64,000 nt of DNA. Source: Romanomermis culicivorax. Lineage: Eukaryota > Nematoda > Enoplea > Mermithida > Mermithidae. Position numbers and translations under genes: made by a program. Shown here one piece after another: positions 12,004 through 22,913 of this stretch (position 1 is its first letter; each line of letters begins with the position of its first letter). The stretch lies in assembly GCA_963922205.1 (NCBI GenBank), contig CAWUHX010000247.1, positions 62,001-126,000 of the forward strand, read 5' to 3'. Under the pieces are notes generated by a model. It worked only from the letters and a program-made list of their open reading frames with translations. It did no database searches and was not told the DNA's origin.

Positions 12004-13349
12004 TGATATGCAGTGATGAGATCTATATTCGAATAAAATGTCATGCAATTTGTCACACTTTTTTCTTAACAATATATGAAAACTTTTAGTTGATTGAGGA
12101 GTTAGAATTTTGTATGGCAAAGAAACGAGGTGAGACCAAGCTTCCTATAGTATGCAATTGTATGGCCACCTCTCAAGGTTTTTTGGTTTTTTTAATATTT
12201 TGCAGCTTTTCACAAGGCTTTAGCTTTTTTGAGGTTTTCGTGGTTTTTACTCAACTCATGAACACTGTTTAAGAATATTTAAATCCAAGAAGCCATCGGC
12301 AAAACACTGCAGCCCACACACTTGTCTTCACCTTTCCAAAATTTCAGTCCGCAAGTCACACAACTGGGTTTCAACTTGGAACTGCGTTGCAGTTCAGTGA
12401 GGTTTATGCCTCACAATGAGTTCTCAAGTGGAGTGGGGTGCTCTGGCAGTATGAATATATTACATGCAATTCTACCCTGAATAACACTAGATGCCTGAAT
12501 GAATGTGAATAGCACGCCACTATTGCCTGTTCAATATTGTTCATCATGCTGAAATTCGAAAATAACACGCCCTTCAGCATCTGAATGAGAATGAAATTAA
12601 AAATCACTCTCGGCTAAACGCCTGATGTCGACGCCAAAACCTGCTGCTGATGACATGTTTGGTAATTTTTTCGTTGCAATTTTTGAGCATTTTTAACTGT
12701 TTCAATCAGGCATACAGGGCAAAACTTTTTCAGAGGGGAGAGTCAAAAACCTTTGGGGGGTGAAAATTGGCCAATTTTTGGTAATTTTTTTGAAAATTTT
12801 GCGAAATTTTGATTTAAAAAATGCTTACTTCTGCTCAAAAACGAGGTTTTTTAGTAAAAAAAAATACCTAGACTCCAATAAAATAATCAAATAATCATTC
12901 ATTTGTAACATGTACAGTACATGCTTCCTTTTGCATATGTATTATGTTAACTTAACCATGAATAACCATGCATCTCTTTATAATTTCTGGCTTGAAATTA
13001 TGGTGAAATGTGCTTAGGATTGCGGTTTTTCGGTTCTGCATTTTTCCAGAACTGCACAAAAGTATGACATTGTGAGAGCCGCGACCAACCCACAATAGCG
13101 GGCCCCAAAAAAACTGCCTACTGTTTGAGTTTTAATTATTTGAAACAAATCATGTATTATTACTATTTGTGCATAGCACTTGTGATCAGAAGTCACCAAC
13201 CATTTTCCCCTTTTTACCTTTTGTTTTGATATTTCATTTTAAATATACCTTTTTTTCCACATGTTTAATGGACGGCATGCATTAAAATTAGCTTTGAAGT
13301 CTTCTTCAATGCCATAACATTACCCATTGAAGCGTCTTCGGTAGATTGT
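12004..13349. other. Gene-free stretch
   Basis: Low-complexity AT-rich sequence with T-runs (12,660-12,860). No splice chain, RNA gene or repeat family was recognised. Confidence 0.45.
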
Positions 13350-14410
13350 GCATCACTATAGCCACCATCACACTAGAGCCGCTGTCTCACTATAGCCACC
13401 ATATCACTACAACCACCATCTCACTATAGCTAATGTATCACAATAGCCACCAGAATCTCACTAGAGCCACCACAACGCATAATAATGATCTCGCTACAGC
13501 CACTAGTGTCGCATATTTAAAGGTACTATTACAGCCAATGTCTCAATACAGCCACTACGGACAACCTGTAAAATGCAGTGTCATAAACAACTTGTATGTG
13601 ATACGTGTATTGGCATTGCATAATGGGCTTTTAAGTATGAGTATACGGCAATGACTACAGATGCAGCATATTTCATGCCATTTGAAAATATATTATTGTT
13701 GCATGGGTGAGAGCCTCGTCACCTCATTTGCATAAGCTTTGTGCTAAAAATAAGGAGGTCGTGTTAACTGCTAAGCCTTGAATAAAAACTTAAAAGACCT
13801 CAGAATTTTGAACAAGCATTACATAGATCAAAATGGATTTTGGTGCGGCTGTTTTTGTATTAACTCAGTTCATGGAACCAAAAATGTTAGTTTGTTCCAC
13901 AAATGATGATGGTGACTTGCACTATCTGTTTCACCAAAAATCTCAAAAACGACTTAGTGATAATTCTTTGAGCGAATATTAACTTGCGTGTCACAAAAGA
14001 AAGATACGAAAATGTTCACCATGCTATAATAAACGAACAAGATAATGATCAAATTGTTCTTGAAATCGGTCACTTTTTGTGTCATGTAACGCATTTGATG
14101 GGTTAACAGTTATTTTTGCAAAATTAAACGGATAATTAAAACATACAACACACTAAATATTTATTGTGCAGAAAACAAGTAATTTTCTCCATTATCTGTT
14201 GAGTAGCTCTTCTGAGACACTGGCCATAGTGACATATTTGATATATGACACTGGCGGCCATAACGAGATCATTATTATGCGTTGTGGTGGCTCTAGTGAG
14301 ATTTTGGTGGCTATTCTGATACATTAGCTGTAGTGAGATAGTGGCTGTAGTGATATGGTGGCTATAGTGATATAGTGGCTATAGTGTGATCGTGGCTATA
14401 GTGAGATGGG
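13350..14410. mobile_element. Foldback-type element with ~200-bp inverted arms
   Basis: Left arm about 13,350-13,560 and right arm about 14,206-14,410 are reverse complements. Each arm is largely built from the short word TCACTATAGCCACCA and variants, repeated several times. A shared unique block (AATAATGATCTCG near 13,480; inverse near 14,270) confirms the pairing. The centre (about 640 bp) has no supported gene. This architecture fits a foldback or non-autonomous DNA element. Target duplications were not determined. Confidence 0.7.
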
Positions 14411-16865
14411 CCCCTTCGGTGCAATAGCTCTGCTAAAAACCAAATTATGCAATCGATTAATTTGTGACTCGATAGATGCTTAGTAGTCGGTGAGTTGCAG
14501 TTTGAAATTCTTGAATAATGGTAGCCAAGTTTGAGGTACTGATGGAAATGTTTCAAAAATTCAATATGTTTTTTTATGAAAAGGATGATTGAAATCTTTT
14601 TCGACAATAATGTCGGCACGATCATGGATAACATGCAATTTTATTAGCAAGCTACATAGACACGATTTTATTTTCGCTTCGAATTATGGATCAAATATTT
14701 AATTTAGTGAGAATAATTGTGATGCATTTTAGCGTAGTTTTGCTGTGGTATCGGATGATTTTTCAGCTCTTTCAGGCGTCATTATGCAGTTTTTGACTAA
14801 AACCACCTGCGACACTACGTCGGCAGCCATTTACGCTGAGGCCTTAGGCAGACAATCTAGTAAATTGATGGTCGATTCAGGCATGAATGGATAATAAAAC
14901 TTTGAAGACAAGCTTCTTTTCCTTATTGTTGAAGTAAACAAAATTTTTTGAAAAAAGAAAGTCACGACGATTTTCATTATTCTATTTATAGCCATACAAT
15001 TGCTTGAGAATAATTCAGTCACCATTGCCCTCAATGTTGTTCACCTCTTGCCTTGATAATTATTGTTGATTGTATCATTATTGTATGCTGAAAGAAATGA
15101 AGCAGAATTTGATGATAAACTCTGCATTTATTCTCATAATTCTTAATTTTTGGGACAAAATTAACCCTAAAAATACTTGTTATAAACGAGATTAAAAAAG
15201 CATCTCCAATTGCATTACGGCTTTTTGTTCTGGCTTTTAGAGAGACAAAAGAGAGGAAATTAATTACACAGAATTTTCTCTCATGAAGAGATGTTCTGAG
15301 ACGTGGCTCTGTTAGAGAGCAGCTCTGTGAGACAGTTCAGAGCCAAAGAAGTTCCATGAACCAAAAAACTGCTCATGCGAGGAAGTGCAGAGTCAAAAAT
15401 TTTGAGCCTGCTAGGATGTAGCAAATGTCAGGAGTGGGGTGTTGGAAGAATTATTAGTCCCCGAAGTGCTGATAAATAGAATGGGGTTTTTCTAACTTTA
15501 CCAATTTAGAATAGCAATAATAGATAACTGTTACAACTTACGTTACAACAGACCGGATGCGGTCAGACTTGTGCCAAAAGATTCGAGGGTTCAGGTTTGG
15601 GTGGCGACGCTGGCAAATAAGATAAAGTGGGGCAACGTCCCTGCCCATGGAAGGGAAGGAATACCGCAAAGGGCAGGGGGCCCTGAAAAATAAGAAAGGG
15701 GCACTGTAGTACTCACAAATAAAACCAAAGTAAAATTGGGATAGTTCGCTATCCACAAAATGGTATGGTAACGTTCACCTTACACATCAAAATAACAAAA
15801 AGGGGATAGTTTCATATCTACCAAAACAGCGATAACATTCATGTTATAGGCCAAAACGCACAAGAAACAGTCTCGAAAAATGACTCTCCAATGAGTGGAC
15901 AATTTCTATGACTGATGATCTTCCCATCTTTCAGAAGGGGTCTATCCCCAAACTAGATCCGCCTACCACTTAAGATGTAGGTTGTGTCACTACAGTCCCA
16001 TGCTTTTTGTTGCATTTCCACACATCCTAATGGGCCAGAGTGGCCTATTTCCCAAAAACCCATTAGTGTTTTTGATTTGATCTGACCGCACCTGCTGAGA
16101 AAATTGAACATATAAAACAATGACGAAAATCTGGTGGAAAAAGTGAAGTGTTGTGCATATATGTAACTCTTGGTGCAGGAAACGCGTAAATACCTATTGT
16201 ACAAAAACTGGTTATTACCGGATTATTTCTCCGAAAAATTAAGATCGAAAATTTACAAAAAATACAAAATAATATTTTAAAATTTGTCACTTCTCGTGAC
16301 ACAAACAATAAGTTTCAATTTGTTTGTATCTCTTTGCTTTTGTAAGGTCTTCCCCAAACTGGGATTTTGAAGGCAAGTTTTATTTAAAAAATTTGATTTT
16401 TTTATTTACATTTTCAGATCCAAAAAATGACATTTTTGTTACAACTGAAGCACCAAGGACTGAGTTAAATAACTTCTTATAAGCACGGGGTAATCGATGA
16501 CCTTTTCTCACCTAAATGTCTGCAAATAACGCAAGAGCCCCAAAAATTGATATTTCAGGCATGATTTCAAAATGAATAGAGAATAAAAAATCGCAGTCTT
16601 CATACATTTTCGATTGTGAACAATCCAATGATGTTTTTGAAAATAACAAATTCGCAAGCACCTGAAATGAAATCACACTCCTTAATTAGAAAAAATACTT
16701 CATCAATTGTTATACATTGATTAAAAAATCGGAAATCCTTTTTTATAACTTATTTTCTCGTTTTGCCCAAGAAATGACTTTTCCACTTTTCTTAATTAAA
16801 TCTGCTAAAAAGCTGTTTAATTCACTTTTTGATAATCAACAAGCTCAAATTAAATCTTTTAAGAC
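14411..16865. other. Gene-free stretch
   Basis: No domain motif or exon chain found. Short open frames at 14.4-14.6, 14.8-15.0, 15.5-15.8 and 16.0-16.3 kb have no recognisable content. Confidence 0.4.
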
Positions 16866-17290
16866 ACGTTCATACTTACCTTTTCCTATGAAATAGAATG
16901 GAACAAATTGTCAACAGTTTGGAACAGCCTGAAATTTCACTCTCCGTCGAGAAGTATAACTACAATTCTGTGGAAAATGACTGACAGTAACCTCCAACCA
17001 AACTATGTTCAATCAATTGCATTCCATTCTGACCCTATATGTTCCATTGCATTCCGTCAGAAAATACAAGTATAAATGACCCTTTAAATCTCATTTATAC
17101 TTCCCTCTTCCAATGAAACAAAATGGAACAGATTACCAACAGCTAGGAAAGTCGAGCCTGAAAATCTCTTTTCAGTCGGAAAGTATAACTGTAATTCAGC
17201 AGAAAACGACTGACTCTAACCTCCAACCAATCTACGTTCCATTATTTGAATTCTATTTTGTTCCAAGTATAAATGAACCTTACCCTGTTT
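16866..17290. repeat. Two tandem ~225-bp repeat units
   Basis: The blocks starting CATACTTACCTTTTCC (about 16,870) and ATACTTCCCTCTTCC (about 17,097) continue in parallel for about 200 bp (AAAATGGAACA..TT..CAACAG, AAGTATAACT..AATTC, CTAACCTCCAACC). The outer ends carry AAGTATAAATGA(A/C)C words in both orientations, so this could be a duplicated MITE. Confidence 0.6.
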
Positions 17291-17974
17291 AAAATTGTGG
17301 AATACTACACTTGAGCAAAACAAATAAAGTTCCAATATGCATCCTGTCATCTAAACTCTGAAACAGAACTATTGTAACGCCCAGATTTATCTATACTTTT
17401 ACTTGAATCCAAAACGCCTGTGCTTCTCTATGGTCCACGGGGACGCAAACGATAACAATGAACTATAACGATAATGTCACACAAATAAATGACTCACCGA
17501 CGGCTTATTTTGCATTGACGCACAACAATAAAAGAAACGGTTTCTGTTTCAAAATGCAATTTGCATAAAACACGAACACGGATAAAAATCTGACGATTTC
17601 ATGCTTCTCTCTGCTTTTTATACTGCTTCCGCTTTGGCCACTCCCTTGATACGTGGGGGGTCCGCTTCCGAAATGGCTTTCCACCAATTGTCGCTTCCTG
17701 CTTGTCTTGCTTTTGTATATTGTATGCTTACCTGACCATGCCTTCCATGCTTTTTACGTATCGGATGCTTTCCACACCTTTGTATTACACTTGCTTCCTT
17801 GCTTATGATAGACTTAACCATGCCTATGTGCTTCCCTGTTTATTACTGATGTGTATATATGCTTCTGTATGAACCACGGCTACTGTTCCACTTGAGACTG
17901 GTGTCTGTGTTGAGAGTGGCCAAAGCAGCCACCTCAACTACGAATTATTGCAAAAGGAGAGCGCCTTTCCCACT

Positions 17975-18047
17975 GCTCGGTTGGCTCAGTTGGTTAGAGT
18001 GTGCGGACGGCAGCCGCAAGGTCCTGGGTTCAAGTCCCAGACCGAGC
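17975..18047 (+). tRNA. tRNA-like sequence in TRIM left LTR
   Basis: 73 nt folding into a full cloverleaf: 7-bp acceptor stem GCTCGGT/ACCGAGC, D arm with A-box TGGCTCAGTTGG, 5-bp anticodon stem TGCGG/CCGCA, 5-nt variable loop, and T arm CTGGG-TTCAAGT-CCCAG with a B-box. The loop reads ACGGCAG, so position 33 is C, not the near-universal T; a functional tRNA is doubtful. A TTTT run follows at about 18,052, usable as a Pol III terminator. Confidence 0.7.
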
Positions 18048-18203
18048 CTAACTTTTACTGAAGCCCTGAGTGGTGGGAACAGGTTGCCTCAACACTGGTG
18101 GCCCTTGACGGTCCGTCAAACTCGAAGGCGGAGGGATGTTGAGAGTGGCCAAAGCAGCCACCTCAACTACGAATTGTTGCAAAAAGAGAGCGCCTTTCCA
18201 GCT

Positions 18204-18276
18204 GCTCGGTTCGCTCAGTTGGGTAGAGCGTGCAGATGGTAGCCGCAAGGTCCTGGGTTCAAGTCCCAGACCGAGC
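18204..18276 (+). tRNA. tRNA-like sequence in TRIM right LTR
   Basis: Same 73-nt frame as the left LTR copy, at the same offset (67 nt into the LTR). The anticodon loop is ATGGTAG (T33 present, triplet GGT), but one anticodon-stem pair is broken (TGCAG/CCGCA). The acceptor and T stems are intact, and TTTT follows. Best read as an internal Pol III promoter-like module, not a gene for translation. Confidence 0.65.
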
Positions 18277-18949
18277 CTAACTTTTACTGAAGCCTGGAGT
18301 GGTGGGAACAGGTTGCCTCAACATCTGCATTGGGGCTTCTACTTTTTGTTACGGGGCAGGTGTATTTACGATTTTGGGAAGAACTAGTATAGCTATGGAA
18401 TGTGTGTTTTCATGTGAGTTCTGGGGGTCAGGTGCCGATGTGCAGATTAATTAGAATGTCTTTAATTGAATCAATAACAGCTTCTGGGTGTGTGACATTC
18501 AAAACAGAACACTTTAAATAAATTTATAGGAATGTCAATATGTGAAACCCAGACATCCTTGAGACGATGAATTATAGAATAAATTTATATGCAATAATAA
18601 ATAACACATAGTGTACATTATGAATTTACAACAATGCACTAGCATCTACATTACACTATGTGCATAGTGTAACACAGTAATCATTATAGAGTGTTGCTTA
18701 GAAATGTCAAGAGACACAACATTTACTAAGGAAGAAACCACACTTACTTCACTTTTTAGAAACTAACTGACATAATTTGACTAATTTTTCCCAAAATTTT
18801 GCTATATTATGTAACTAATTCGTATTTTCTATATGAGGACTAATTAGTTATTCTATTTATTCATGCTTAAGTACATAAATGAAAACAACCTGCTCTTTTT
18901 CTACGTAATTGTTATTGCGCAATTTTCTATACCCATGTGTTAAATTTTG

Positions 18950-19215
18950 ATACACAGGAACTGGAAACTGCACTGTTTTTCTGTTTTCCACATTGTATTT
19001 TTGTCAGTCTCACCCCAAAGATCAGTACAGTGAAGCAAATTTGTTTTCTTAACACCATTGTCGTCCCACCTGCAATTTACGCTTGTGAAACATGGAAGAC
19101 GTTGGCGAGGATTGCGAAGAGGCTTAACATTGCCCAACAATGGTAAGTGGGTTGCAGTGAATCCACCAAGTTTCATATTGGAACCACATCACCAACGAAG
19201 AAATCCATCATACAC
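18950..19215 (+). pseudogene. Non-LTR retrotransposon RT C-terminal fragment, part 1
   Basis: In translation the stretch gives the typical C-terminal end of RTE/CR1-type reverse transcriptases: a ..PP.IYACETW motif, a KRLNIAQQ segment, then a WNHITNEEI-like block around 19,180. Frames are broken by a stop and frame changes. Part 2 lies at 20,770-21,050, beyond a Tc1-type remnant. Confidence 0.6.
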
Positions 19216-19329
19216 TAAGATGCTTAAGTCTGTATCCCATAACAAATTTGTTGAATAATTTCAAATTCAAGCAATAAAATACTAATGATGCAAAATATGA
19301 TATTTAAAATGTGAAAAGCCTTCTGAAAA

Positions 19330-20330
19330 AATAACAAGGTCATATAAAATATTAATAATCAATAGAACCACCTTTATTTTTGATGACTAAATTCAATCGA
19401 TTTGGAATACTTAAAATTAAGTTTTGAAGGAAACTTTGGAGAATTTTGTGCCAAGCTTTTACAACTGAATTCCAGAGTTCACTACGTGTTCTTGATGGCT
19501 TCTCGTGCATTTATCCTTCAAGGTAAGCCCACAAATTTTCAATTGGATTGAAATCTGGAGATTAGGGTGGCCAATCAGTGATCAAATTTATTGATTTTCT
19601 AAGAAACCAATTTTGGTCGATTTGGTTCTATGGAAGCTGGCATTACCCCATTGGAACATATAATTTCCATCTGGACGCAACAAAGCAATTGATAGAATAA
19701 GGGCCAAAGTGCAAAATGTCTTGGTAACACCTGCATTGATCAATATTCGATCGATCCAGCCAAAATGGCCAATTTCATTTCCACTAGAATATGCCCAGAC
19801 CATGACTCCTTCATAAAATTTGACAGTTTTTGTTAAGCATTCAGGCAGATAAGCTTCATCAGGCCATCTGATGCATTACTGGGGCTTGTCTGAAATAAAG
19901 CAAAGTCGAGATTCATCTGACCAAATAATATTTTGCCAATAATCGGATGTTTGTAGACGATGCTTGAGGGTCCTTTTTGACAAGAAAACATGACAATCAG
20001 CTTCAAAATCTAATGATAAGTTAGCCAAAGTTTGCTTTCTATTTCTCAAAATCAAGCCTTTTAATTTTTTGTCCATTCGTGGTGTTGTTTTCCTAGGTCT
20101 GCCAGATCTTTGTTTTGATTCCAGTGAGCCAGTTTCGCGTTCTTTAATCAAAATTTTATTTACACCATCTATGGTCACGTTAAAACCATAAATTGATTTC
20201 GTTTTTTGGCTGATTTGCATTCTCAATAATCAATTTTGATGGAAGGCTGAAATTCTAGCATGATTTTCTCAATTGATTTCAATTTTTTGCCTTGATTTTT
20301 TTCCAAAAGTAGGAAATATGAGTGGTCACT
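19330..20330 (-). pseudogene. Degenerate Tc1/mariner transposase
   Basis: On the minus strand, 20,226-19,876 encodes an N-terminal DNA-binding/linker region with GRPRKTT and ends in the catalytic-core motif YWQNIIWSDES. 19,803-19,588 continues with MVWAYSS.., WIDRI and a FHRTKST-like motif, typical of Tc1 family enzymes. Frames are interrupted and the C-terminal part towards 19,340 carries stops, so no active enzyme is made. Terminal inverted repeats could not be fixed. Confidence 0.75.
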
Positions 20331-20769
20331 GAATGATCACATGAAAATTTTTAACCCTTTGCAAGTAATCATACTGATAAAAAAATCGATACTACTGATC
20401 ACGTTCCTGATCAGAAAGTGATAGAACTGATAATATCCATCCTAAAGTGATCAAAAAAAGTTTAGAGTCTGATAAAAGTACTTAGTGTTGCAAATGAAAG
20501 GTAAAATAATATGAAATTACCCGGCAGAATTGCGAATTTTAGCCATTTGAAGGATTGACCACTAGTGTATTGTTCAGCAAAATTCAGGTAGATTTGACAA
20601 AATCGCCTATTGCTTGATCAAAACAAAAATTTGAGAAATAAAATTTATACACTTTTGGACTAACATATTTTAGTGACTTCTGAAACAGTTTTCACTTGAC
20701 AATCATTTGTTTGCATTAGCAATGAACAGTTTTCTTCACATAACAATGTACCGGATACAGGACTTACGC

Positions 20770-21050
20770 CTCATAGTGTAGAACCGCCAACCGCCCCCTC
20801 AACGACATTGTGACCGAATGCTGGCTACAATTTGCTGGGCATACCTTACAACAACAGGATTCGTGACTTCAGAAAAGTGCCATCATACGGACGAGGAAGT
20901 GGGAAACAAGGCCAGCCTCGAACCATAGAAGATCTGTGGGCGCTTGGTATATCATGGGAAGAGGCTGGGATAGCTGCATTAAATGGAACCCAGTAGTGGA
21001 TGACACTTGCTGTCCAACATGCCAAATGGCACAGGAGGAACTAAGTCTAA
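20770..21050 (+). pseudogene. Non-LTR retrotransposon RT C-terminal fragment, part 2
   Basis: Translation gives the last segment of the same type of RT: LQFAGH, then YGRG, GQ.RTIEDLWALGISWEEAGIAAL, and a C-terminal ..HAKWHRRN. One or more frameshifts. Together with part 1 this suggests one old insertion later split by the Tc1-type element. Confidence 0.55.
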
Positions 21051-21485
21051 GTAAAACAGTTGTTACTTGTGTAAGGTTTTTGGTATGGGGTTTGTGTAAC
21101 ATAGATTACAGGTTACTGTAGCAGGACTGGCACGATCGAACGTTTATTTACTGCAGGGCTATTCAAAATGAGAAACTTACCTGCCGTTTTTATTCTGTGA
21201 GAAAATGACAGAGCGATTTCAGAATGTGTGTGATTTAAGAATTGAACAAAGTCTATACTCGAGTCTTATGAATCATAGAACCAAGAATGATGGGAAATTA
21301 TAATGAGTATCCGGACTTCAATTGTTTTGCTGTAGTCGACTCGAGGTGGTATTCGATAAACAATGAGAATGAACGATTCTAAGTTTTATATATCGGTTGG
21401 GATGGACGTTTCTATATTTCCCATAAACCCAAAAGACGATTGGACCGATTTGGGTTTTGTAATTTATTGAGGACGTTATATAAAA

Positions 21486-22216
21486 CTGTGACGATGTGCA
21501 AAAGGTGCCATCGTGCATTTTCCTCTGAACCTGTAGACTTGATGTTGCTCATCCAAGCCACGGGCCCAGACCTGGATTTTTGTGACAGGCACTGCTGCAG
21601 TTGCAACAGGCGATGCAGGGCTGTGCAGTCAGTGGTAGAGAAGCTACTACCCAGTGTGCAAGAACCGTTACATGGTGACTGTGTCAGGGGGCCCCTTGCC
21701 TGCCTCAGCAGGGGGAGGGATGTTTTGACGAGAGCATCACACTTCCCTAGGAAGAGAATGTGACGATGCACAAAAGGTGCCATTATGCATTTTCCTCTGA
21801 ACCTGTAGACTTGATGTTGCTCATCCAAGCCATGGGCCCAGACCTGGATTTTTGTGATGCACTGCTGCAGTCGCAACAAGCGATGCAGGGCTGTGCAGTC
21901 AGTGGTAGAGAAGCTACTACCCAGTGTGCGAGAACCGTTACATGGTGACTGTATCAGGGGGCCCTTTGCCTGCCTCAGCAGGGGGAGGGATGTCTTGACG
22001 AGAGTGTCACACATCCCTAGGAAGAGAATGTGACGATGCACAAAAGGTGCCATCGTGCATTTTCCTCTGAACCTGTAGACTTGATGTTGCTCATCCGAGT
22101 CATGGGCCCAGACCTGGATTTTTGTGAAGGGCACTGCTGCAGTCGCAACAGGCGATGCAGGGCTGTGCAGTCGGTGGTAGAGAAGCTACCACCCAGTGTG
22201 CGAGAACCATTACAAA
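21486..22216 (+). repeat. ~270-bp satellite, about 2.7 tandem units
   Basis: GTGACGATGYRCAAAAGG starts units at 21,488, 21,760 and 22,030 (steps of 272 and 270 bp). Internal words GCCCAGACCTGGATTTTTGTGA and GAGAAGCTACYACCCAGTGTG repeat in every unit. The same family occurs inverted at 11,212-11,672. The open frames through it are repeat translations, not proteins. Confidence 0.85.
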
Positions 22217-22913
22217 ACATACAGAATAGTTTTATAGACAAATTAGAAAAAGATGGTAGAATATGCATTAGAATAATGACGTAAAACGAGCAGAAATTTT
22301 TGGAACGAGCAGAAATTATAGGCGGACAGATGGGATAGGGAAAGGGAAAGACAGTGGTCAGTCGGGAAAATGGGAAAAGGGAATGTGGTTTATATATGCA
22401 AAAAGATACATAAAAACTAATCACGTGATGCAATAAAAGCTAGTAATTTGGAGCCGAGGCGGCTAGATAAAATAGCGAAAGAAAGAAGTTGGACGATTAT
22501 GATTCAGAAAATATTATGATGAAAAAGTAGAATTAAGAAAGAAGAATGTTTTTAGGAAGTTTTAGGCATGAAAATATTTGGCAAGATGGAAAGAAATGAT
22601 AAGATGAAAAAGTAGAAGTATGATAAAAACAATAGGAATAAAGAGAAAATAATGAAAATGGATGCAAAATGATCGGAGAACTGAGACTTTAAATGAGGTG
22701 AGGAGAAGAACCAGTGAAACTACAGTAATGGCCACCTACAGTAATTCCAGGATTCTCACACTTGGACGTAACAGCAAAAAGTACTTGCTTTCTACTCCAA
22801 CCAGAAATATGACATTTTTGAAAAAAAAACATACAGCAGTTCTTTTATTTACAGTAAATCTCCATTGACTTTAATTTCTACTAATCCCTAATATGGCATA
22901 ATTTGCCTCTAAA
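22217..22913. other. Gene-free stretch 3' of RXR
   Basis: Purine-rich, no repeat family or gene recognised. It should hold the 3' UTR and polyadenylation region of the RXR gene on the minus strand. Confidence 0.4.

Larger units (their letters stand above)
17908..18323 (+). mobile_element. Complete TRIM (miniature LTR retrotransposon) with tRNA-like sequence in each LTR
   Basis: Left LTR 17,908-18,094 and right LTR 18,137-18,323 are both exactly 187 bp, begin TGTTGAG, end CTCAACA, and differ at about a dozen positions by eye. The 42-bp internal region starts with a primer-binding-site-like TGGTGGCCCTTGACGG one base after the left LTR and ends in a polypurine tract, AAGGCGGAGGGA, directly before the right LTR. 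TCTG is duplicated at 17,904-17,907 and 18,324-18,327. There is no coding capacity, so a related autonomous element must supply the enzymes. A palindrome, TTGACGGTCCGTCAA, occupies the middle of the internal region. A dimeric tRNA-SINE is the alternative, but the PBS/PPT order, TG..CA ends and the solo-LTR insertion at 38.5 kb argue for LTR-type retrotransposition. Confidence 0.88.
17373..18655 (-). mobile_element. Solo LTR of the TGTAACG family (TSD CTAT) interrupted by a TRIM
   Basis: Starts TGTAACGCCCAGATTT and ends CATCTACATTACA; internal landmarks such as CACTTGAGACT, GGGGCTTCTAC and CAGACATCCTTGAGACGA match the LTRs at 10.3 and 56.5 kb. CTAT flanks it at 17,369-17,372 and 18,656-18,659. 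Removing the 416-bp TRIM and its 4-bp duplication leaves about 863 bp, the size of the other LTRs. More diverged than the copy at 10.3 kb, hence probably older. Confidence 0.85.

Noticed and set aside
17975-18047. A functional tRNA gene
   Set aside because: C33, loss of stem pairing in the sister copy, and location at a fixed offset within mobile LTRs point to a tRNA-derived module.
21412-22134. 240-codon minus-strand frame
   Set aside because: Its sequence repeats every ~90 residues because it reads through the 270-bp satellite. No conserved domain.
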